From contig NZ_CP118957.1 in the NCBI RefSeq assembly GCF_029023825.1, forward strand, positions 1,085,501 through 1,149,500: 64,000 nt of DNA, in the 5' to 3' direction. Every line of letters begins with the position of its first letter. Position 1 is the first letter of the stretch. The translations under genes and the position numbers were made by a program. Positions 48,661 to 58,087 of this stretch are shown one piece after another. The notes below the pieces were generated by a model, which was not told the origin of the DNA, did not search any database, and was given only the letters and a program-made list of their open reading frames with translations. The stretch is from Enterococcus saccharolyticus subsp. saccharolyticus (GTDB lineage Bacteria; Bacillota; Bacilli; Lactobacillales; Enterococcaceae).

Positions 48661-49587
48661 TTTTGCTGCCACAATAGGTGTGTTGGGAATTGTAAAACCT
48701 GCCTGAGATAGTTCATAAATCGAGGCGCTTAACAATTCTTCTTGAATCTTGTGTTGACGACCATTACTAACATACATTGTGGTACGAATGGCGTAATTAC
48801 TATTTCCTAAATCAACGATTCCAAAAATAACTGGTGGTGTTTGAATAAATTCAGCGTATTTTTGAACGATTTGTTGGTTTGCACGTTCAATCGCTGCTTG
48901 AATACCATCTAGATCCTCTGATGTATCAATACGAACATCCACTAAGACACGCATATCCGCACGCGAAGTATTGCTGATTGTGGTAATGTTACGGTTTGGC
49001 ACAAAATGTACCGTACCATCTGTTGACTGTAGTTGTAACGTGCGCAAGCCAACAGAAGTTACGGTTCCTTCGATGGTTAAATCATTTAATTTAATATAAT
49101 CACCAACATCAATTTGTTGTTCAGTAATAATGAAAAAACCTGTGATAATATCGTTCATAAACCCTTGTGCGCCAAGACCGATTGCTAAACCAGCAATCCC
49201 TGCTCCAGCGAGCAATGAACCAACCGGAATGCCAATCGTTGATAATAGGGCATAGATAAAGAAAAAACCTAATGTGTAATGAACGACATTTCGAATTAAG
49301 GTATGTAATGTCGTCATTCGTACTTCATTTGTTTTCTTTTTACTATAAGAAGTAAAGGTGCGATCAACTAAAAAATCTGCCAGACGAGTTAATATAGTAA
49401 ACAATATAATAATAAACAAAAGAGTAATTGTTTTTTGAATGATTAATCCCGTAATGGCTTCCCAATTCAGACTCAGCCACCATCGTTGTAGAGCATTTAA
49501 TTGTTGAGCAGCAGGTTCAATGATACTCACATCGGATGAATCAACCGTTGAATCTGCTGTCCCAACTGTTCCTAAAAGAAAATACAT
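48658..49587 (-). CDS. MscS-family mechanosensitive channel
   Basis: A 309-residue MscS-type channel with an N-terminal extracellular or soluble stretch, about three membrane helices (residues 50-75, 95-115, 125-160), the pore helix GAGIAGLAIGLGAQGFMNDIITG and the beta domain DVGDYIKLNDLTIEGTVTSVGLR. It opens on membrane tension to release osmolytes. The start at 49587 (MYFLLGTVG) is preferred because GGAGGG lies 6 nt upstream and overlaps the ATG at 49593. Confidence 0.92.
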   Translation of the reverse strand: MYFLLGTVGTADSTVDSSDVSIIEPAAQQLNALQRWWLSLNWEAITGLIIQKTITLLFIIILFTILTRLADFLVDRTFTSYSKKKTNEVRMTTLHTLIRNVVHYTLGFFFIYALLSTIGIPVGSLLAGAGIAGLAIGLGAQGFMNDIITGFFIITEQQIDVGDYIKLNDLTIEGTVTSVGLRTLQLQSTDGTVHFVPNRNITTISNTSRADMRVLVDVRIDTSEDLDGIQAAIERANQQIVQKYAEFIQTPPVIFGIVDLGNSNYAIRTTMYVSNGRQHKIQEELLSASIYELSQAGFTIPNTPIVAAK

Positions 49588-49671
49588 GCGCATCCCTCCA
49601 ATACTTGCTGTTCCTTATTGTAACAAGGATTAGTTAAAAAAGGAATGAAATACTTGAGGATAAATAAAAAA

Positions 49672-50427
49672 TTAAGATAAATGCACGCCTTTATCGACAA
49701 AAATTGTTTCACCAATAATTCCACCAGATAATGGGCTAATTAAGAACGCACAAACGTTTCCGACTTCTTCAATCGTTACGCCGACATGGTCTGGTGTACG
49801 GTCTTCTGATAGTTGGATTAGTTTTTGGTAATCTTTTACGCCTGTTACAGCTAATGTTTTAATTGCGCCTGCTGAAATAGCATTGACACGAATTTTTTGT
49901 GGAGAAAGTTCAGCTGCTAAGTAACGAACAGATGCTTCTAAAGCTGCTTTTGCAATACCCATCATGTTGTAGTTTGGTACAGCACGTTCTGCACCCAAAT
50001 AAGTCAATGTAACAATACCGCTGTTTTCAGCTAAGATTGGTTTTGCATAATGCGTCACAGCGATTAATGAATAGCTACTGATGTCTTGTGCTAAAGCATA
50101 CCCTTGACGAGAAATATCGGTAACATCACCTTGTAAATCTTCTTTGTTTGCATACGCAACGGCATGAACAACCCCGTGGATTTCGCCAGCATATTCTTTA
50201 ATTTCATCAAAGCCTTTGGCGATACTTTCATCACTGGCAACATCTAGTTCAACTAGAAATTCGTCGCCTTCTAATAATTTTTCCAGAGGTTTTTTCATAC
50301 GCTCATTTTGGTAAGTGTAGATAACTTCTGCACCTTGCTCACGTAATGCTTGTGCACAACCCCAAGCGATACTACGTTTATTTGCGACGCCCATTACGAC
50401 AATTTTTTTACCAGTTAAGAAACTCAT
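49672..50427 (-). CDS. fabI: Enoyl-ACP reductase FabI
   Basis: A 251-residue SDR-type enoyl-acyl carrier protein reductase, the last step of fatty-acid elongation and the triclosan target. Motifs are VMGVANKRSIAWG (nucleotide binding) and the YNMMGIAKAALE active-site segment (Y-x6-K). The start at 50427 follows AAGGAGTGG; the longer frame to 50469 has no ribosome site. It is divergent from fabZ, with a FabT-like operator over its -35. Confidence 0.95.
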   Translation of the reverse strand: MSFLTGKKIVVMGVANKRSIAWGCAQALREQGAEVIYTYQNERMKKPLEKLLEGDEFLVELDVASDESIAKGFDEIKEYAGEIHGVVHAVAYANKEDLQGDVTDISRQGYALAQDISSYSLIAVTHYAKPILAENSGIVTLTYLGAERAVPNYNMMGIAKAALEASVRYLAAELSPQKIRVNAISAGAIKTLAVTGVKDYQKLIQLSEDRTPDHVGVTIEEVGNVCAFLISPLSGGIIGETIFVDKGVHLS

Positions 50428-50506
50428 AATTCCACTCCTTGTAATAAATAGATAATAAATACATTCCATTTCAATTCATGGCATGCTACCATGATTACTT
50501 ATTATT

Positions 50507-50531
50507 AGATAAAATTGTTTGATTGTCAAAC
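50507..50531 (-). promoter_or_regulatory. fabI promoter with FabT-like operator
   Basis: The palindrome GTTTGA-TTG-TCAAAC (50517-50531) resembles the FabT consensus. It covers the minus-strand -35 TTGACA (50529-50524), which is 17 bp before -10 AATAAT (50506-50501). Confidence 0.65.
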
Positions 50532-50574
50532 TAAATTTACTTAATTAATTCTAAAGTTGCCAAATTAATGAAAA

Positions 50575-50595
50575 TATGATACTTTGATAATCAAA
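50575..50595 (+). promoter_or_regulatory. fabZ promoter -10 and FabT-like operator
   Basis: The palindrome TTTGATAATCAAA (50583-50595) matches the streptococcal/enterococcal FabT site. It directly follows a -10-like TATGAT (50575-50580), so a bound repressor would block transcription start. Confidence 0.6.
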
Positions 50596-50633
50596 ATAAC
50601 TAAATTTTTGAAAAAAGGAAATGAGGACTCAAA

Positions 50634-51077
50634 ATGGAAAAATTATTAACTGAAGTAGAAGTAATGGATTTAATTCCTAACCGCTATCCCATCATTTATA
50701 TAGACTATGTGGATTCAATTGAACCTGGTAAAAAAATTATCGCTACAAAAAATGTAACAATTAACGAAGATTTCTTCCAAGGGCATTTTCCTGGTAATCC
50801 AGTAATGCCGGGTGCCTTAATTTTAGAAACGTTAGCACAAGCTGGTTCAATCTTAATTTTGAAGTCAGAAGAATTTTTAGGACGTACTGCTTACATCGGT
50901 GGTATTAATAAAGCAAAATTCCGTCAAAAAGTTGTTCCTGGAGATACAATTAAATTATCTTTTGAAATTACAAAAGTAAAAGGTTCTGTTGGAACAGCCG
51001 ATGCGATTGCTACAGTTGAAGGTAAGAAGGTCGCTGAATGTGAATTTACCTTCATAGTCGGCGAGCAACGCCAATAA
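50634..51077 (+). CDS. fabZ: 3-hydroxyacyl-ACP dehydratase (FabZ or FabN type)
   Basis: A 147-residue hot-dog-fold dehydratase with active-site motif GHFPGNPVMPGALILETLAQ (catalytic His and Glu). It dehydrates 3-hydroxyacyl-ACP in fatty-acid synthesis. Enterococci have two such proteins, FabZ and FabN; FabN also isomerises the C10 intermediate to start unsaturated fatty acids and tends to lie with fabI. Active-site residues do not separate the two, so FabN is a real alternative here. It is monocistronic; GAGGACTCAAA precedes the ATG. Confidence 0.88.
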   Translation: MEKLLTEVEVMDLIPNRYPIIYIDYVDSIEPGKKIIATKNVTINEDFFQGHFPGNPVMPGALILETLAQAGSILILKSEEFLGRTAYIGGINKAKFRQKVVPGDTIKLSFEITKVKGSVGTADAIATVEGKKVAECEFTFIVGEQRQ

Positions 51078-51081
51078 AAAG

Positions 51082-51124
51082 AAAAGTAGCACAATTCCAC
51101 ATTCGGAATTGTGCTACTTTTTTT
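51082..51124. terminator. Bidirectional terminator between fabZ and the cyclophilin gene
   Basis: AAAAGTAGCACAATTCC / GGAATTGTGCTACTTTT perfect arms; convergent genes. Confidence 0.9.
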
Positions 51125-51869
51125 ATTTTGCTTCTTGTAAAATAGTGATTTTTTCAACTTTGACAGGTTTTTCTGGAACCGATGCTTCACCAGTTTCACT
51201 TGTTTTCACATCTGCTTTGGCGATTTTATCGACAACGTCCATCCCTTCGATAACTTGACCAAAGACAGTGTAGTTATTGTCTAATTTAGGTGCGCCACCA
51301 TTTTTATAGGCATCAATTATTTTTTCTGGTGTAAATTGAATCGCTAGGCCATCTGACATATCTTGGTCGTTTTGGACAATGAAAAATTGACTGCCTTGAC
51401 TATCTAAAGGCTTTGCGCGTGCCATAGACAATGCACCGCGAATATGGTAAAGGTTTGGAGAAATTTCTACTTCAAACCCTTTACCCCAAATGCTTTCACC
51501 GCCCAAACCGGTTCCTTCTGGGTCACCGCCTTGAATCATGAATTCTTCCATGACACGATGAAAGACAGTTCCGTCATAGTAGCCTTCTTTGGCATGCGTC
51601 ATAAAATTTTCAACTGCTTTTGGTGCGTATTCTGGGAATAATTTAATTTTGACTTTCCCTTCTGTGGTAACTAATTCTACTAAGTCTTCGTTTTCTTTTA
51701 CTTCTTTATCCAGTTGTGGAAGAGCTAATTTGTTTAAATCAACGGATGTTTCAGTCGTTTCAGAAGAAGCGGTGGTTGATTCTTTAGTAGCGGTTGTATT
51801 ATTGCAAGCTGCCAGTAGCGCAACGCTAGCAAATGTTGTAAATAAAAGTACACGTTTTTTTATTTTCAT
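51123..51869 (-). CDS. Cyclophilin-type peptidyl-prolyl isomerase lipoprotein
   Basis: A 248-residue extracellular lipoprotein with signal MKIKKRVLLFTTFASVALLAAC (lipobox LAAC, Cys near 22), a Ser/Thr/Glu linker, and a cyclophilin domain from about residue 60 (APKAVENFMTHAKEGYYDGTVFHRV; FMIQGGDPEGTG; SQFFIVQNDQ). It should catalyse proline isomerisation in secreted proteins outside the membrane. AAAGGAATTC precedes the ATG. It differs from the parvulin PrsA foldases. Confidence 0.93.
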   Translation of the reverse strand: MKIKKRVLLFTTFASVALLAACNNTTATKESTTASSETTETSVDLNKLALPQLDKEVKENEDLVELVTTEGKVKIKLFPEYAPKAVENFMTHAKEGYYDGTVFHRVMEEFMIQGGDPEGTGLGGESIWGKGFEVEISPNLYHIRGALSMARAKPLDSQGSQFFIVQNDQDMSDGLAIQFTPEKIIDAYKNGGAPKLDNNYTVFGQVIEGMDVVDKIAKADVKTSETGEASVPEKPVKVEKITILQEAK

Positions 51870-51971
51870 AATTGAATTCCTTTCTTATAACGTCTTGTTT
51901 ATCATAACAAATAACTATTTTTTTTCCTAGTTTTTCTATAGTAAATTAAAAAAACAATTGTTCGAAAGGGT

Positions 51972-52000
51972 TTGTATTTTCGGTCTAGAGCAATTATAAT
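51972..52000 (+). promoter_or_regulatory. Promoter of mupG
   Basis: TTGTAT (51972-51977) and TATAAT (51995-52000) with a 17-bp spacer, about 50 bp upstream of the ATG. Confidence 0.65.
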
Positions 52001-52049
52001 GTAAGAGGATACAAAAAATGGTTTTTTATTTTTAGGAGGATTTTCAACA

Positions 52050-53141
52050 ATGGGAAAATTAGGTATTTCGATTTATCCAGAACGTTCAACATTTGGAAAA
52101 GATAAAGCATATTTAGATTTAGCACATAAATATGGCTTTAAACGTGTATTTACGAGTTTATTACAAATTACAGATGATAAAGAAAAAGTATTAGCAGAAT
52201 TCAAGAAAGTTGTCGATTACGCGAACAGTTTAGGGATGGAAGTGATGGTTGATATCAATCCTAGCTTATTTGAACAACTAGAAATTTCTTACGATGATTT
52301 ATCCTTCTTCCATGAAATGGGCGCATACGGTGTGCGTTTAGATATCGGTTTTACAGGAGCAGAAGAAGCACGCATGACGCGCAATCCTTATAATATTAAA
52401 ATTGAGATTAATATGAGCGGTGGAACAAAATATGTTGACAATATTATGTCGTATTCACCAAATACAGCAAACTTATTAGGGTCACATAATTTTTACCCAC
52501 ATCGCTATTCAGGTCTTGGTTATGACCACTTTGTGACTTGTTCAGAGCAATTCCGTCAATATAACTTAAACACGATGGCCTTTGTTAACTCAAGTGCAGC
52601 AACATTTGGTCCTTGGCCAACACAAGATGGTTTATGTTCATTGGAAGACCATCGTGAATTAGAAATTGCCACACAAGTAAAACATTTAATGCTGACAGGA
52701 CTAATTGACGATATTTTAATTGGTAATGCTTATGCTTCAGAAGAAGAACTAAAAGCAATGGCTGAGGCGTTTAATTCACCTTATCCAACATTAAAAGTGG
52801 TTGTTGAAGAAGAAATAACAGAAAACGAACGCATCTGTTTATTTGATAATCTACACAGTTATCGTGGTGATCGTTCAGAATATATGCTACGTTCAACCAT
52901 GACACGTGTGTATTATAAAGACAAAGAATTTCCAGCGCATACAACACGTGATATTGTTCGTGGAGATGTTTTAATCGATAATGAAAACTATGGTCAATAC
53001 AAAGGTGAAACACAAATTGCATTGAAAGAAATGAAAAATGATGGACGCGTCAATGTAGTCGGTCAAATTTCAGAAGATGAATTATTCTTATTAGATTTCT
53101 TAAAACCATGGTCAAGCTTTAAATTAACTGAAGTGAAATAA
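52050..53141 (+). CDS. mupG: 6-phospho-N-acetylmuramidase MupG (DUF871)
   Basis: A 363-residue DUF871 protein: an N-terminal TIM-barrel (GKLGISIYPERSTFGKDKAYL; MEVMVDINPSLFEQL; GVRLDIGFTG; GSHNFYPHRYSGL) and a smaller C-terminal cyclophilin-like domain. MupG from Staphylococcus splits MurNAc-6-phosphate-GlcNAc during peptidoglycan recycling. In relatives it is often beside murQ and a PTS gene; here it stands alone behind its own promoter, so the substrate assignment rests on family similarity. Confidence 0.82.
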   Translation: MGKLGISIYPERSTFGKDKAYLDLAHKYGFKRVFTSLLQITDDKEKVLAEFKKVVDYANSLGMEVMVDINPSLFEQLEISYDDLSFFHEMGAYGVRLDIGFTGAEEARMTRNPYNIKIEINMSGGTKYVDNIMSYSPNTANLLGSHNFYPHRYSGLGYDHFVTCSEQFRQYNLNTMAFVNSSAATFGPWPTQDGLCSLEDHRELEIATQVKHLMLTGLIDDILIGNAYASEEELKAMAEAFNSPYPTLKVVVEEEITENERICLFDNLHSYRGDRSEYMLRSTMTRVYYKDKEFPAHTTRDIVRGDVLIDNENYGQYKGETQIALKEMKNDGRVNVVGQISEDELFLLDFLKPWSSFKLTEVK

Positions 53142-53146
53142 TGATG

Positions 53147-53176
53147 AAGTCTCGCAAAATTGCGAGGCTTTTTTTA
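53147..53176 (+). terminator. Terminator after mupG
   Basis: AGTCTCGCAA / TTGCGAGGCT arms (one G-T pair) followed by T7. Confidence 0.85.
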
Positions 53177-53270
53177 TTAAAAAATAACATTATATAGATA
53201 ACAGGTAAATGGTTGTTGAAATGCTCCTTTTTCTTTATACTGTACTTTTGTAGAGTAGAGGAGGACAGGT

Positions 53271-54200
53271 ATGAAAATTTTTGTACGCATAGTAGGTATC
53301 ATTGCTGTTTTAGCGGTGATTGGATTAGGATGGGCAGCAAATTATTTTTACAATTATGCAGTCGTACCTTCAGAAAAAGACTTTTTAGATAACGATACAC
53401 CAGGAACAAGTAAAGTTGAGACCAAAGAAGTGGATCGTTGGTATTCTGATGAGAATCTTCGCACAAGATGGTCGCTTGAATCTCAAGATGGGTTGAATTT
53501 ATCTGCTATTTATATTCCAGCAGAAAAAAATAATCACAAAACAGCTATTATTGCACATGGTTATATGGGGAATGCTGAAACAATGGGAGAATATGCCGAA
53601 ATGTATCATGATTTTGGTTACAATGTACTCGTTCCTGATGCCCGTGGTCACGGTCAAAGCGAAGGTGATTATATTGGTTTTGGGTGGCATGAAAGAAAAG
53701 ACTATTTGCAGTGGATTGATCGGGTGCTAGCTGAAAATGGCGCAGATGAAACTATTACACTGTATGGTTTAAGTATGGGAGCGGCAACTGTTATGATGGT
53801 GAGCGGAGAAGACTTACCTAAAAATGTTGTTTCTATTATTGAAGATTGTGGGTATTCATCCATTAACGCAGAATTGCAGTATCAATTGAAGGATTTGTTT
53901 AATTTACCAGCTTTCCCATTGATTCCTGTGACAAGCTTAATGACCAAAGTCCGTGCTGGTTATTTCTTTGGCGAAGGAGATGCGACGAAACAATTAGCAA
54001 AAAATACACGTCCGATGTTGTTTATTCATGGTGATGCCGATAAATTTGTGCCCTTTTCAATGCTAGATACGGTTTACGAAGCGACAGATGCTCCGAAAGA
54101 AAAATGGGTTGTTCCAGGTGCGGGTCATGCGAAAGCTTATTCGAAAAATAAAAAATTATATCAAGAAAAAGTACAAACATTTTTACAAAAATATGAATGA
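53271..54200 (+). CDS. Membrane-anchored alpha/beta hydrolase
   Basis: A 309-residue hydrolase with an N-terminal membrane anchor (residues 4-28, RIVGIIAVLAVIGLGWAANYF) and a catalytic domain probably outside the cell. The nucleophile elbow is GLSMGAA (Ser near residue 168), the acid is in HGDADKFVP and the His in GAGHAKAYS. HGYMGNAETMGEYAEMY and PDARGHGQSEG are typical of the family. The substrate is unknown (ester, peptide or acyl). GAGGACAGGT precedes the ATG. Confidence 0.85.
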   Translation: MKIFVRIVGIIAVLAVIGLGWAANYFYNYAVVPSEKDFLDNDTPGTSKVETKEVDRWYSDENLRTRWSLESQDGLNLSAIYIPAEKNNHKTAIIAHGYMGNAETMGEYAEMYHDFGYNVLVPDARGHGQSEGDYIGFGWHERKDYLQWIDRVLAENGADETITLYGLSMGAATVMMVSGEDLPKNVVSIIEDCGYSSINAELQYQLKDLFNLPAFPLIPVTSLMTKVRAGYFFGEGDATKQLAKNTRPMLFIHGDADKFVPFSMLDTVYEATDAPKEKWVVPGAGHAKAYSKNKKLYQEKVQTFLQKYE

Positions 54201-54224
54201 AACAAAAGAAACGTAGCGAAAAGA

Positions 54225-54253
54225 TAGACAAACGGCTGTTTGCTAGGTACAAT
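54225..54253 (+). promoter_or_regulatory. Promoter of obgE
   Basis: TAGACA (54225-54230), a 17-bp spacer, TACAAT (54248-54253). Confidence 0.55.
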
Positions 54254-54308
54254 AATAAAGGCTTTGATGCACAGTAGTAATAGTAAATAGAATGGAGGAC
54301 AAAATTAC

Positions 54309-55622
54309 ATGTCCATGTTTTTAGATCAAGTAACCATTGACGTGAAAGCTGGTAAAGGCGGAGACGGAATGGTTGCATTTAGAAGAGAGAAATACGTTCC
54401 AGATGGTGGACCTGCTGGGGGCGATGGTGGTCGTGGTGGTAACGTCGTATTAGTCGTTGATGAAGGCTTACGTACGTTAATGGATTTCCGATTCAATCGT
54501 CACTTTAAAGCACATCCAGGTGAAAATGGGATGAGTAAAGGGATGCACGGTCGTGGTTCGGAAGATTTATATGTCAAAGTTCCTGAAGGGACAACTGTTC
54601 GCGATGCAGAAACCGGCGCTTTGTTAGGCGATTTGTTGGAACACGGTCAAACATTAGTCGTTGCTCGTGGTGGACGCGGTGGACGTGGAAATACACGTTT
54701 TGCAACGCCACGTAATCCAGCACCAGAAATGGCTGAAAACGGTGAGCCCGGACAAGAACGTAAAATTGAATTAGAATTGAAAGTGTTAGCAGATGTCGGT
54801 TTAGTTGGTTTTCCATCAGTTGGTAAATCAACATTACTTTCCGTTATTTCAGCAGCCCGTCCAAAAATTGGTGCGTATCATTTTACTACATTAGTTCCTA
54901 ATTTAGGGATGGTCAACATGCCGGATGGTCGCAGTTTTGTAGCTGCTGATTTACCAGGGTTAATTGAAGGTGCGTCACAAGGTGTCGGTTTAGGAACCCA
55001 ATTCTTACGTCATATTGAGCGAACTCGTGTTATTTTACATGTGATTGATATGAGTGGAATGGAAGGACGCGATCCTTATGAAGATTATGTCGCAATCAAT
55101 AACGAATTAGCTTCTCATAATTTACGTTTATTGGAACGTCCGCAAATTATTGTCGCAAATAAAATGGATATGCCGGATGCCGAAGAGAATTTGAAAAAAT
55201 TTAAAGCAGAATTGGCTAAAGAGCAAAAAGATGAGTTTGCTGATCCAATTCCAGTTTTTGCTATTTCTGGAGTCACACGTCAAGGATTAGAACCATTGTT
55301 AAGTGCAACTGCTGACTTATTAGATGTAACACCAGAATTTCCACTATACGAAGAAGAAGTTGAAGAAGATGTGGTACAATATGGGTTTGTTTCAGATGAA
55401 CCAGCCTTTTCAATTGATCGCGATCCAGATGCGACTTGGGTATTGTCTGGTGAAAAACTAGAGAAACTATTCCAAATGACCAATTTCGATCATGATGAAA
55501 CAGTGATGCGTTTTGCCCGTCAGTTGCGTGGAATGGGTGTCGATGAGGCATTGCGTGCACGTGGTGCTAAAGACGGCGATATTGTGCGTATTGGCGAATT
55601 TGAATTTGAATTTGTAGAATAG
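54309..55622 (+). CDS. obgE: GTPase ObgE/CgtA
   Basis: A 437-residue essential ribosome-associated GTPase linked to 50S assembly and stress. The glycine-rich Obg fold (residues 1-160, [31 protein letters not shown]) is followed by the G domain (G1 GFPSVGKST near residue 168, G3 [10 protein letters not shown]4 NKMD) and the C-terminal OCT domain ([17 protein letters not shown]). TGGAGGACAAAATTAC precedes the ATG. Monocistronic. Confidence 0.97.
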   Translation: MSMFLDQVTIDVKAGKGGDGMVAFRREKYVPDGGPAGGDGGRGGNVVLVVDEGLRTLMDFRFNRHFKAHPGENGMSKGMHGRGSEDLYVKVPEGTTVRDAETGALLGDLLEHGQTLVVARGGRGGRGNTRFATPRNPAPEMAENGEPGQERKIELELKVLADVGLVGFPSVGKSTLLSVISAARPKIGAYHFTTLVPNLGMVNMPDGRSFVAADLPGLIEGASQGVGLGTQFLRHIERTRVILHVIDMSGMEGRDPYEDYVAINNELASHNLRLLERPQIIVANKMDMPDAEENLKKFKAELAKEQKDEFADPIPVFAISGVTRQGLEPLLSATADLLDVTPEFPLYEEEVEEDVVQYGFVSDEPAFSIDRDPDATWVLSGEKLEKLFQMTNFDHDETVMRFARQLRGMGVDEALRARGAKDGDIVRIGEFEFEFVE

Positions 55623-55628
55623 ACAAAG

Positions 55629-55661
55629 GGAAACTAGCCTTTTTAGCTAGTTTCTTTTTTT
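55629..55661 (+). terminator. Terminator after obgE
   Basis: AAACTAGC / GCTAGTTT arms followed by CTTTTTTT. Confidence 0.85.
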
Positions 55662-55681
55662 GTGAATGAAGATATAATTCG

Positions 55682-55710
55682 TTTTCAAATTTTCAAATTA
55701 TTGATACAAT
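55682..55710 (+). promoter_or_regulatory. Promoter of the DUF1269-type gene
   Basis: TTTTCA (55682-55687) and TACAAT (55705-55710) with a 17-bp spacer. Confidence 0.5.
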
Positions 55711-55739
55711 TAATAAAAATAGAAAGCGAGGAAATCATC

Positions 55740-56294
55740 ATGACAAAACGCGTGATTGTATTAAATTTTGACATCAGTTCACAAGCGTATCAAGCTTTTT
55801 CCGAAATTAAAAAATTACATCTTTCCCAAGAAATCAAAGGCGAACAAATGGCAGTTATTACCCACTCAAGTGAAGGCGACCATCAGTTTAAAGTAGAAGA
55901 TTTCTTAGATTTTACTGGTGCAAACAAAACCTCTAAAGGTGGCTTGATTGGCATGCTTGTTGGCGTGTTAGGTGGGCCATTAGGTATGATGTTAGGTTGG
56001 TTTGGGGGAAGTTTATTTGGTGCTTCTAAGGATGCTCAGGAGCTTCGTGAGGCGCATACTATTTTTGAATTTGTAGGGAATAAAATTGGTGAAGGAGATA
56101 CTGGACTCATTTTAATTGCCGATGAAGAAGATAATCGCCCATTGAATAATATTGCTATGTACGAATTAGGCGGCGAAATTTCACGCTTTGATTTAGACGA
56201 AGTAGAAGCGGAAATTAAAAAAGCGCATGAAGTAGAAGCCGAAACGAAAGAAAATGCGCAAAAAATTTGGGAAGAAAAACATCCCAATGACTAG
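55740..56294 (+). CDS. DUF1269-like protein with glycine-rich membrane hairpin
   Basis: A 184-residue protein. The N-terminal domain (MTKRVIVLNFDISSQAYQAF) resembles DUF1269 proteins, and a central glycine-rich hydrophobic stretch (GGLIGMLVGVLGGPLGMMLG, about residues 72-100) is probably membrane-inserted. A C-terminal charged helix follows (DLDEVEAEIKKAHEVEAET). The start at 55740 follows GCGAGGAAATC; the longer frame from 55662 begins inside the promoter. It probably heads the unit containing rnz, an SDR gene and a LapA-like gene. Function unknown. Confidence 0.75.
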   Translation: MTKRVIVLNFDISSQAYQAFSEIKKLHLSQEIKGEQMAVITHSSEGDHQFKVEDFLDFTGANKTSKGGLIGMLVGVLGGPLGMMLGWFGGSLFGASKDAQELREAHTIFEFVGNKIGEGDTGLILIADEEDNRPLNNIAMYELGGEISRFDLDEVEAEIKKAHEVEAETKENAQKIWEEKHPND

Positions 56295-56339
56295 TTCATT
56301 ACAATTGAACGAGAAAACCAAAAGAAAGTAAGGATAACT

Positions 56340-57284
56340 ATGGAACTAGAATTTTTAGGAACAGGTGCCGGTGTGCCAGCAAAACACCGAAATGTAACGA
56401 GTATTGCCTTAAAATTATTAGAAGAGCGCAATGCGGTGTGGTTATTTGATTGTGGGGAAGGTACGCAAATGCAAATTTTACACACAACCATTCGCCCTCG
56501 TAAAATTGAAAAAATTTTTATTACCCATTTGCATGGCGATCATATTTTTGGTTTACCAGGTTTGATTAGTAGCCGTTCATTTCAAGGTGGAGAAGAACCA
56601 TTAGGACCATTAGAAATTTATGGTCCTGAAGGAATCGAACAATTTGTCCGAACAGCCTTGAAAATTTCGAAAACGCGTTTAGGTTATCCGTTAAAATTTA
56701 TAGAGATAAAAGAAGGGACATTGTTTAAAGATAGTCAATTTGAAGTGTCCTGCAAAAAATTAGATCATGGAATTGAGAGTTATGGGTTTCGAGTGGTCGA
56801 AGCAGATCATCAAGGGGAATTGCAAGTTGAAAAATTAAATGCGTTAGGAATTAAACCTGGACCGATTTATGGTCAATTAAAACGTGGGGAAACAGTGACT
56901 TTACCAGATGGCACGACGCTTGATGGGAAAGCATTTGTCGGTGAACCAAAAAAAGGTCGAATTGTCACTATTTTAGGCGACACCCGATTTACGCAAAACT
57001 CAATTGATTTAGCACGTGATGCCGATGTGTTGATTCATGAAAGTACCTTTAAAAAAGACGAAATGAAAATGGCGAAAGCGTATTATCATTCAACTACGCA
57101 ACAAGCAGCTACAGTGGCCAAAGAAGCGAAGGTTGGCAAATTAATGTTGACTCATATTAGTGCACGTTATTTAGCAAATGATATATTGGATTTAAAAGCG
57201 GAGGCAGAAGAAATTTTTCCCCATGTACGAGTAGCGAAAGATTTTTATATTTTGCCAATTCCTTTTAAAGAAAAGGAGGAGTAA
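56340..57284 (+). CDS. rnz: Ribonuclease Z
   Basis: A 314-residue metallo-beta-lactamase-fold endonuclease that cuts the 3' trailer of tRNA precursors lacking encoded CCA. It opens with [21 protein letters not shown] and carries the zinc motif [14 protein letters not shown] (H-x-H-x-D-H) near residue 62. Further ligand motifs are [15 protein letters not shown] and [18 protein letters not shown] precedes the ATG. The downstream SDR gene starts 2 bp after its stop. Confidence 0.96.
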   Translation: MELEFLGTGAGVPAKHRNVTSIALKLLEERNAVWLFDCGEGTQMQILHTTIRPRKIEKIFITHLHGDHIFGLPGLISSRSFQGGEEPLGPLEIYGPEGIEQFVRTALKISKTRLGYPLKFIEIKEGTLFKDSQFEVSCKKLDHGIESYGFRVVEADHQGELQVEKLNALGIKPGPIYGQLKRGETVTLPDGTTLDGKAFVGEPKKGRIVTILGDTRFTQNSIDLARDADVLIHESTFKKDEMKMAKAYYHSTTQQAATVAKEAKVGKLMLTHISARYLANDILDLKAEAEEIFPHVRVAKDFYILPIPFKEKEE

Positions 57285-57286
57285 TC

Positions 57287-58075
57287 ATGAATTTAGAAGA
57301 TAAAGTTGTTTTAGTAACCGGAGCGTCGACTGGATTAGGCGAACAGATTTGTTATGAGGCTGCCAAGCAAGGAGCGATTGTGGTTGTTTGCGCGCGTCGT
57401 ATCCATTTAATTGGCCAAGTCAAAGAGCGGTGTATGGAATTGAGTCAAAAAGAAGCCTATGCCTTTCAACTAGATATTGCGAATCCAGATAATATTGAAA
57501 GCTTAATGAATAAATTGAAAGAAGAGGTTGGCACCGTTGATGTGTTAGTTAATAACGCTGGTTTTGGTCAATTTGAAGAATTTACGTCGTTTGATATGGC
57601 TGTGGCTCGTAATATGTTTGAAGTCAATGTCTTAGGGATGATGTTATTAACACAAAAAATTGCAATTGAGATGTTAGATAAACAGGCAGGACATATTATC
57701 AATATTGCGTCAATGGCAGGAAAAATGGCGACGCCGAAATCAGCAGTTTATTCAGCAACAAAATTTGCCGTGTTAGGTTTTTCTAATGCATTACGTTTAG
57801 AATTAAAACCATTTCATATTTTTGTCACAACTGTCAATCCTGGACCGATTAAAACAGAATTTTTTGATAAAGCAGATCCTACAGGTGACTATTTGGAAAA
57901 TGTAGGTGGGATGATTTTAGACGCCCAACAATTAGCAAAAACAATCGTCAAGCAAATGCTACGTCCAAAACGCGAAATCAATCGTCCAGTAGCTATGGAA
58001 GTCGCTGCCCGTTTTTACCAACTCTTTCCACATCTTGGTGATTATTTAGCAGGGGGATTGTTTAATAAAAAATAA
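57287..58075 (+). CDS. Short-chain dehydrogenase/reductase (YqjQ-like)
   Basis: A 262-residue classical SDR with nucleotide motif TGASTGLGEQ, NNAG (LVNNAGFGQFEEF), catalytic Ser (INIASMAGKM) and YSATK (Y-x3-K). It is an NAD(P)-dependent oxidoreductase of unknown substrate. It follows rnz closely in several Lactobacillales, and AAAGGAGGAGTAATC lies within the rnz end, suggesting coupled expression. Confidence 0.9.
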   Translation: MNLEDKVVLVTGASTGLGEQICYEAAKQGAIVVVCARRIHLIGQVKERCMELSQKEAYAFQLDIANPDNIESLMNKLKEEVGTVDVLVNNAGFGQFEEFTSFDMAVARNMFEVNVLGMMLLTQKIAIEMLDKQAGHIINIASMAGKMATPKSAVYSATKFAVLGFSNALRLELKPFHIFVTTVNPGPIKTEFFDKADPTGDYLENVGGMILDAQQLAKTIVKQMLRPKREINRPVAMEVAARFYQLFPHLGDYLAGGLFNKK

Positions 58076-58087
58076 GGAGGACAACGT

